Assembly (NCBI GenBank): GCA_902588585.1
Contig: CACIPQ010000004.1
Coordinates: forward strand, 1-64,000
Length of the DNA: 64,000 nucleotides
Source: an uncultured Pelagibacteraceae bacterium
GTDB lineage: Bacteria > Pseudomonadota > Alphaproteobacteria > Pelagibacterales > Pelagibacteraceae
Reading direction: 5' to 3'
This document shows, in pieces, positions 59,303 through 64,000 of this stretch. The position numbers and the translations under genes were made by a program. Under the pieces are notes generated by a model. The model saw nothing but the letters and a program-made list of their open reading frames with translations. It ran no database searches and was not told the DNA's origin. How positions within the stretch are numbered: position 1 is the first letter of the stretch; every line of letters begins with the position of its first letter.

Positions 59303-60102
59303 TAGACTCTCCCCATTGCAAAACCTTTAGCAATATAATTTTTTACAAAATAAATTACAATTGCCCCAGGAATAATTGTTAAAGTACCAGCTGCTGCTAA
59401 TAATCCAAGTTCATAACCTGAAGTACTTGCTGTACGAGTCATTGTTGCTGCTATAGGTTTAGCTGCTGTAGCAGTCAATGTTTTGGCCAATAAAAGTTCC
59501 ACCCAAGAAAACATAAAACAGAAAAACATTGTTATTCCTATTCCTGCAGCAATTGTAGGGACAAAAATTTTAAAAAAGAACCTTCCAAATGAATAACCAT
59601 CTACATAAGCTGTTTCATCTAATTCTTTTGGAACAGCAGACATAAATCCCTCTAATATCCAAACAGCTAATGGAATATTAAATAGACAGTGTGATAGTGC
59701 AACTGCTATGTGTGTATCAAATAAGTTGACAGAGGAATAAAATTGAAAAAATGGTAAAGCAAAAACCGCAGGTGGAGCCATTCTGTTAGTCAATAACCAA
59801 AAGAATAAATGCTTATCTCCTAAAAATTTATAACGAGAAAATGCATAAGCAGCGGGTAAAGCTGCGGCTACAGACAAAATAGTATTAAAAACTGTATATG
59901 TAATTGAGTTAACATATCCCATATACCAAGTGCTATCTGTAAATATTTTTACATAATTTTCAGTAGTAAATTTCTGTGGCCATAATGAATATGTATTTAT
60001 AATTTCAGTTGTTGTTTTAAACGACATATTTATAAGCCAATAAATTGGTAACATTAAAAAAACAATGTACAATGTAGGAATTAACCACTTATATTTTTTC
60101 AT
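59302..60102 (-). CDS. Carbohydrate/glycerol ABC transporter permease (GlpQ-like)
   Basis: MPIYWLINMSFKTTTEI, EAA loop ELDETAYVDGYSFGRFFFKIFVP. Confidence 0.88.
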   Translation of the reverse strand: MKKYKWLIPTLYIVFLMLPIYWLINMSFKTTTEIINTYSLWPQKFTTENYVKIFTDSTWYMGYVNSITYTVFNTILSVAAALPAAYAFSRYKFLGDKHLFFWLLTNRMAPPAVFALPFFQFYSSVNLFDTHIAVALSHCLFNIPLAVWILEGFMSAVPKELDETAYVDGYSFGRFFFKIFVPTIAAGIGITMFFCFMFSWVELLLAKTLTATAAKPIAATMTRTASTSGYELGLLAAAGTLTIIPGAIVIYFVKNYIAKGFAMGRV

Positions 60103-60965
60103 GATCGAGCCTCATTTTTCATCATCAAATTATAAAAAACCCAACATACCAAAAGAACAATAAAGAAATAAATTAATGACATTGCTGCAGCAGGGCCTAA
60201 ATCAAATTGTCCTAAGGCCATTTTTACCAAATCAATTGAAAGGAATGCTGTAGTGTTCCCCGGGCCTCCACCCGTTAAAACAAATGGTTCTGTGTAAATC
60301 ATAAAACTATCCATAAATCTCAAAAGAATAGCCAGTGTTAAAACTTTTTTCATTTTTGGTAATTCTATATATCTAAAAATGGCCCATCTACTTGCTCCAT
60401 CAATTTCTGCTGCTTGATAATAAGCGGGTTGAATTGAATTAAGTCCAGCATAAGATAAGAGCACAACTAATGAAGTCCAATGCCAAACATCCATCAAAAT
60501 TGTTGTAAACCAGGCATCACCAGGTTGCTGTGTAAAATTATAATCGAAACCTATAGCATTGAGTGTGTAACCAAGAAAACCGATATCCGGTAAAGCAAAA
60601 ATATTCCACATTGCTCCAACAACGTTCCATGGAATAAGAAGTGGCATCGACATTAAAATTAAACAAACTGGAACACCCCACCCTTTTTTTGGCATTGTTA
60701 AAGCTATTCCAATACCTAGGGGGATTTGAATTAAAAGTATAATAAAAGTAAATGCTATTTGCCGACCCAAAGCAGCATGAAATCTTTCTGATAATAAGAT
60801 TTGTTTAAACCACCTAGTTCCTTCCCATGCAAATACGTTATTACCAAATGTTTCCTGAAAAGAATAATTTACTACTGTCATTAATGGTATAGCGGCATTA
60901 AATGCTACAAGAACAAATACAGGAATTACAAATAACCAGGCTTTTTGATTTATAGTTTTGTTCAT
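60099..60965 (-). CDS. Carbohydrate/glycerol ABC transporter permease (GlpP-like)
   Basis: YQAAEIDGASRWAIFRYIELPKMKKVL EAA loop; paired with GlpQ-like permease. Confidence 0.88.
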   Translation of the reverse strand: MNKTINQKAWLFVIPVFVLVAFNAAIPLMTVVNYSFQETFGNNVFAWEGTRWFKQILLSERFHAALGRQIAFTFIILLIQIPLGIGIALTMPKKGWGVPVCLILMSMPLLIPWNVVGAMWNIFALPDIGFLGYTLNAIGFDYNFTQQPGDAWFTTILMDVWHWTSLVVLLSYAGLNSIQPAYYQAAEIDGASRWAIFRYIELPKMKKVLTLAILLRFMDSFMIYTEPFVLTGGGPGNTTAFLSIDLVKMALGQFDLGPAAAMSLIYFFIVLLVCWVFYNLMMKNEARS

Positions 60966-62029
60966 TATTCTATTATCCAGTTATCACCATAGATATATGT
61001 AAATTTTTTATTAAAAGTTACATGCGTACTTCCGCTTGGAATTTCAGTTGATGCATTTGATAAAATCTTAATATTTCCACCAGTACATTCAGTGTCAATG
61101 ATTTTATGTCTTCCGGTATTACTTACTCTTTTAATTTTTACCGGAATTCCTTCTTTTGAAAAATTAATAAATTCTGGCCTTATGCCTATTTGAGTTTTGC
61201 TAAAATTTGATTTTTTAATAGCATTATGACTTGAAATTTTTTGACCACCAAAATTAACTTCACCATTTTTTATTTCACACGGAAGAATATTCATTCCTGG
61301 AGAACCAATAAAATGACCTACAAAAGTGTGCTTTGGTTTTTCAAAGAGTTCAACTGGTGTACCCGTTTGTACAATTTGTCCTTCGTGCATAACAACAACT
61401 TGGTCAGCAAAAGTTAAGGCTTCTGTTTGATCGTGTGTTACATAAATCATTGTACGGTTAATTTTTTGGTGTAATTCTTTCAATTTAGATCTTAAAACCC
61501 ATTTTAGGTGCGGATCAATAACAGTTAATGGTTCATCAAACATAATTACGTTTACGTCAGATCTAACAAGTCCTCTACCTAAAGAAATTTTTTGCTTACC
61601 ATCAGCTGTTAAACCTGAAGCTCTATTTTTTAAGGTTGATGTTAATTCTAACATTTCAGCAATTTCTTTAACTTTAGATGCTATCTCTCCATCAGAAAGA
61701 CCTCTGTTTTTTAAGGGAAATGCTAAGTTGTCATAAACAGACATTGTGTCGTAAATTACTGGAAACTGAAATATCTGGGCAATATCTCTTTCAACTGGAT
61801 TAAGTGTTGTTACATCCTTATCATCAAACAAAACATTACCTTTAGTTGGTTTTAATAAACCTGAAACTATATTTAATAGTGTAGTCTTACCACAACCTGA
61901 TGGACCAAGAAGTGCGTATGCTCCGCTATCTTTCCAATCAATACTAATATCTCTGAGAGCCCAGTCTGCATTGTTATTTTGTTTTTCTAAATAACTATGA
62001 CTTAGATTTTTTAATGTAACTTTAGCCAT
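60965..62029 (-). CDS. ABC transporter ATPase (GlpT-like)
   Basis: LLGPSGCGKTTLLNIVSGLLKP, VMFDEPLTVIDPHLKWVLR; the signature LSGGQ is replaced by LTADGKQKISLGRGL. Confidence 0.88.
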   Translation of the reverse strand: MAKVTLKNLSHSYLEKQNNNADWALRDISIDWKDSGAYALLGPSGCGKTTLLNIVSGLLKPTKGNVLFDDKDVTTLNPVERDIAQIFQFPVIYDTMSVYDNLAFPLKNRGLSDGEIASKVKEIAEMLELTSTLKNRASGLTADGKQKISLGRGLVRSDVNVIMFDEPLTVIDPHLKWVLRSKLKELHQKINRTMIYVTHDQTEALTFADQVVVMHEGQIVQTGTPVELFEKPKHTFVGHFIGSPGMNILPCEIKNGEVNFGGQKISSHNAIKKSNFSKTQIGIRPEFINFSKEGIPVKIKRVSNTGRHKIIDTECTGGNIKILSNASTEIPSGSTHVTFNKKFTYIYGDNWIIE

Positions 62030-63086
62030 TGTTTACTAACCTGTTATTTTGATCAAAATATAAAAATTCATCTGTATTCATATAAAGTTTTGTATTTTCA
62101 CCAACATTTTTTTGTTGAATACCGTTAGATAAAGAAACCCAATTTAAATTACCGTTTGTAAAATGTATTAAGCTTTCTGAACCACTTAATTCAGAGATCT
62201 GCACCTTGCCATTTATTTCAACAGAATTATTTCCCTCTTTGTATGTCGTAATATTATGTGGTCTTATACCTATTTTATAAATTCCATCTTTAATTTTAGT
62301 AGATGGTTTCCACTGGACGCTATTGTCTTTTAATTTACAAATGTCTCCGCTTTTTTTAACCTCGGCTATATTCATTGGGGGGTCACTAAAAACTTTAGCA
62401 GATGTAAGATTATCTGGTTTATTATAAACTTCTAATGTTTTTCCGTATTGTATGACTTTTCCCTCTAATAATGTCGCTGTATTTCCCCCAATCATTAAAG
62501 CATCGGAAGGTTCTGTGGTTGCATACACAACTATACAATCTCTATCTTCAAATAATTTTGGTAATTCTTCCCTTAATTCTTCTCTCAATTTAAAATCCAA
62601 ATTTGCTAATGGTTCATCTAATAAAATTAAATCAGAATCTTTAACTAAAGCTCTTGCTAATGCAGTTCTTTGTTGTTGACCTCCTGATAATTCATCAGGT
62701 TTTTTATTCAACATTGCTGATAATTTTAATAGTTCAGCAACTTTTCCAACTCTTTGTTTAATTTCATCCGTTTTAACACCTGTAATCATTAGTGGTGATG
62801 CTATATTTTCAAATACTGTATAATTTGGATAATTAATAAATTGTTGGTAAACCATTGAACAGTTTCTGCTTTGAACTTTCTTTCCTGTTACATTTTTCTG
62901 ATTAAACCAAATTTGACCTGAGGTTGGTTTATCTAAACCGGCCATAATTTGCATCAATGTTGTTTTACCTGCTAATGTAGAACCCAAAAGCACATTTATA
63001 GTATTTTTTTCTAATTTAAGATTAGTAGGATAAATATGAGTGTCTATTCCAATTTTCTTTTCTATATTTTTTAATTCAAGACTCAT
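62022..63086 (-). CDS. ABC transporter ATPase (GlpS-like)
   Basis: [64 protein letters not shown]; start probably MSLELKNIEKK. Confidence 0.87.
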   Translation of the reverse strand: MSLELKNIEKKIGIDTHIYPTNLKLEKNTINVLLGSTLAGKTTLMQIMAGLDKPTSGQIWFNQKNVTGKKVQSRNCSMVYQQFINYPNYTVFENIASPLMITGVKTDEIKQRVGKVAELLKLSAMLNKKPDELSGGQQQRTALARALVKDSDLILLDEPLANLDFKLREELREELPKLFEDRDCIVVYATTEPSDALMIGGNTATLLEGKVIQYGKTLEVYNKPDNLTSAKVFSDPPMNIAEVKKSGDICKLKDNSVQWKPSTKIKDGIYKIGIRPHNITTYKEGNNSVEINGKVQISELSGSESLIHFTNGNLNWVSLSNGIQQKNVGENTKLYMNTDEFLYFDQNNRLVNNG

Positions 63087-63108
63087 AAATAAAAATTTAG
63101 TTTTAAAA

Positions 63109-63133
63109 AAAGGGGGCAGCAAGTGCCCCCTTT
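63109..63133 (-). terminator. Rho-independent terminator/attenuator after the glycerol-type SBP
   Basis: Minus strand AAAGGGGGCA-CTTGC-TGCCCCCTTT followed by TTTT, in the SBP-ATPase gap. Confidence 0.9.
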
Positions 63134-63153
63134 AAATTTAGATTAACCTCTAT

Positions 63154-64000
63154 CTAATTCCAAGCTCTTGCGTATGGAATAGTTTTTCCTTGAGGTTTCT
63201 CATCACGTTTAGCCTTAGGTGAACCTTTTTTATTCAACCAATAAGAAGCTTCTCTTGGTTTATTAAGTCTTGGTCCACATCCACCGTATGCCTTGCTGGC
63301 TTTGTCAGCAGCTTCCATACGAGACATAACTAAGTCCATCTCTTCTGCAAGACGATCCATAGCTTGTTGTGGAGTAAACGCACCTGAGTTTACATCTCCA
63401 ATTTGTTGCCACCAGATTTGAGCAAGTTTCGGATAGTCCGGAACATTGATACCTGTTGGTGACCAAATATTTCTGTTGTTAGATCTATAGAACTCAACAA
63501 GTCCACCAAGTGCTGGTGCTCTTTCTGTGAAAGATTTGTGGTCTATTGAACTATCTCTAATGATAGTTAAACCAACGTGACTTTTCTTAAGGTCTACAGT
63601 TTTTGATACAACGAATTGAGCGTATAACCATGCAGCTTTTCTATTTTTAACCGGTGTAGACTTAAATAAAGTCCATGATCCAGCATCTTGATATCCAAGC
63701 TTCATGCCTTCTTCCCAATAAGGTCCTTTCGGTGATGGACCCATTCTCCATAACGGCATTCCGTTAGCATCAACAACTTTATTGTTAGGATTTTTTCCTA
63801 CTAAAGAAGCTGTGAACGCTGTGTACCAGAAAATTTGCTGAGCAACGTTTCCAGAAGATAGAGACGGTAGAGACTGATAAAAGTCCATAGCGGCAGCACC
63901 TGGAGGTGCGTAGTTTCTTAACCACTCATCCCATTTTCTGATTGCGTATACAGCAGCAGGACCGTTAGCAGCTCCACCTCTTGTTACAGAAGCTCCAACT
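63154..64000 (-). CDS. ABC transporter substrate-binding protein (GlpV-like), 5' end beyond the window
   Basis: Frame stays open to 64000 (..RKWDEWLRNYAPPGAAAMDFYQSLPSLSSGNVAQQIFWYTAFTASL...); upstream of two ATPases, two permeases and DUF2160. Confidence 0.88.
   Translation of the reverse strand, partial: VGASVTRGGAANGPAAVYAIRKWDEWLRNYAPPGAAAMDFYQSLPSLSSGNVAQQIFWYTAFTASLVGKNPNNKVVDANGMPLWRMGPSPKGPYWEEGMKLGYQDAGSWTLFKSTPVKNRKAAWLYAQFVVSKTVDLKKSHVGLTIIRDSSIDHKSFTERAPALGGLVEFYRSNNRNIWSPTGINVPDYPKLAQIWWQQIGDVNSGAFTPQQAMDRLAEEMDLVMSRMEAADKASKAYGGCGPRLNKPREASYWLNKKGSPKAKRDEKPQGKTIPYARAWN

Noticed and set aside
1-64000. CRISPR arrays or large tandem repeats
   Set aside because: No regularly spaced direct repeats seen; frequent poly-A/T runs reflect base composition.

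Overview
The window is AT-rich, gene-dense, streamlined alphaproteobacterial DNA. Gene content, family variants and synteny look SAR11/Pelagibacterales-like; that is an inference, as no search was run. Most of it is core genome: recJ-glpX-hom-argC-rpsI-rplM-ctaA; rpmF-plsX-ihfA-merR; tgt-ppi-coaD-gyrA-ssb/uvrA; secFD-yajC-serS-tatCBA-scpBA-nagZ-argS-dgt/erpA-xthA-manC-ilvD-valS. It is followed by four transporter regions: AapJQMP amino acids, FbpABC iron, ProXW betaine, and a GlpSTPQV-like glycerol/sugar system. Four tRNAs are present (Glu-TTC, Cys-GCA, Asn-GTT, Arg-TCT). The left end is an abrupt junction between a truncated H+-pyrophosphatase fragment and a 5'-truncated Wzy/O-antigen-ligase ORF. 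Best leads: (1) two mutually exclusive hairpins between fbpA and fbpB, one of which pairs a CCUCCUCU loop with the fbpB Shine-Dalgarno, i.e. a candidate RNA switch; (2) a proX-proW-(gamma-butyrobetaine-dioxygenase-like)-(HD oxygenase-like)-MFS-egtD operon that resembles TmpA/TmpB quaternary-ammonium phosphonate catabolism; (3) a Tgt that has lost all three zinc-ligand cysteines but kept the histidine; (4) the hppA/wzy junction next to tRNA-Glu; (5) a DUF6134-like gene split by an apparent 1-nt deletion.
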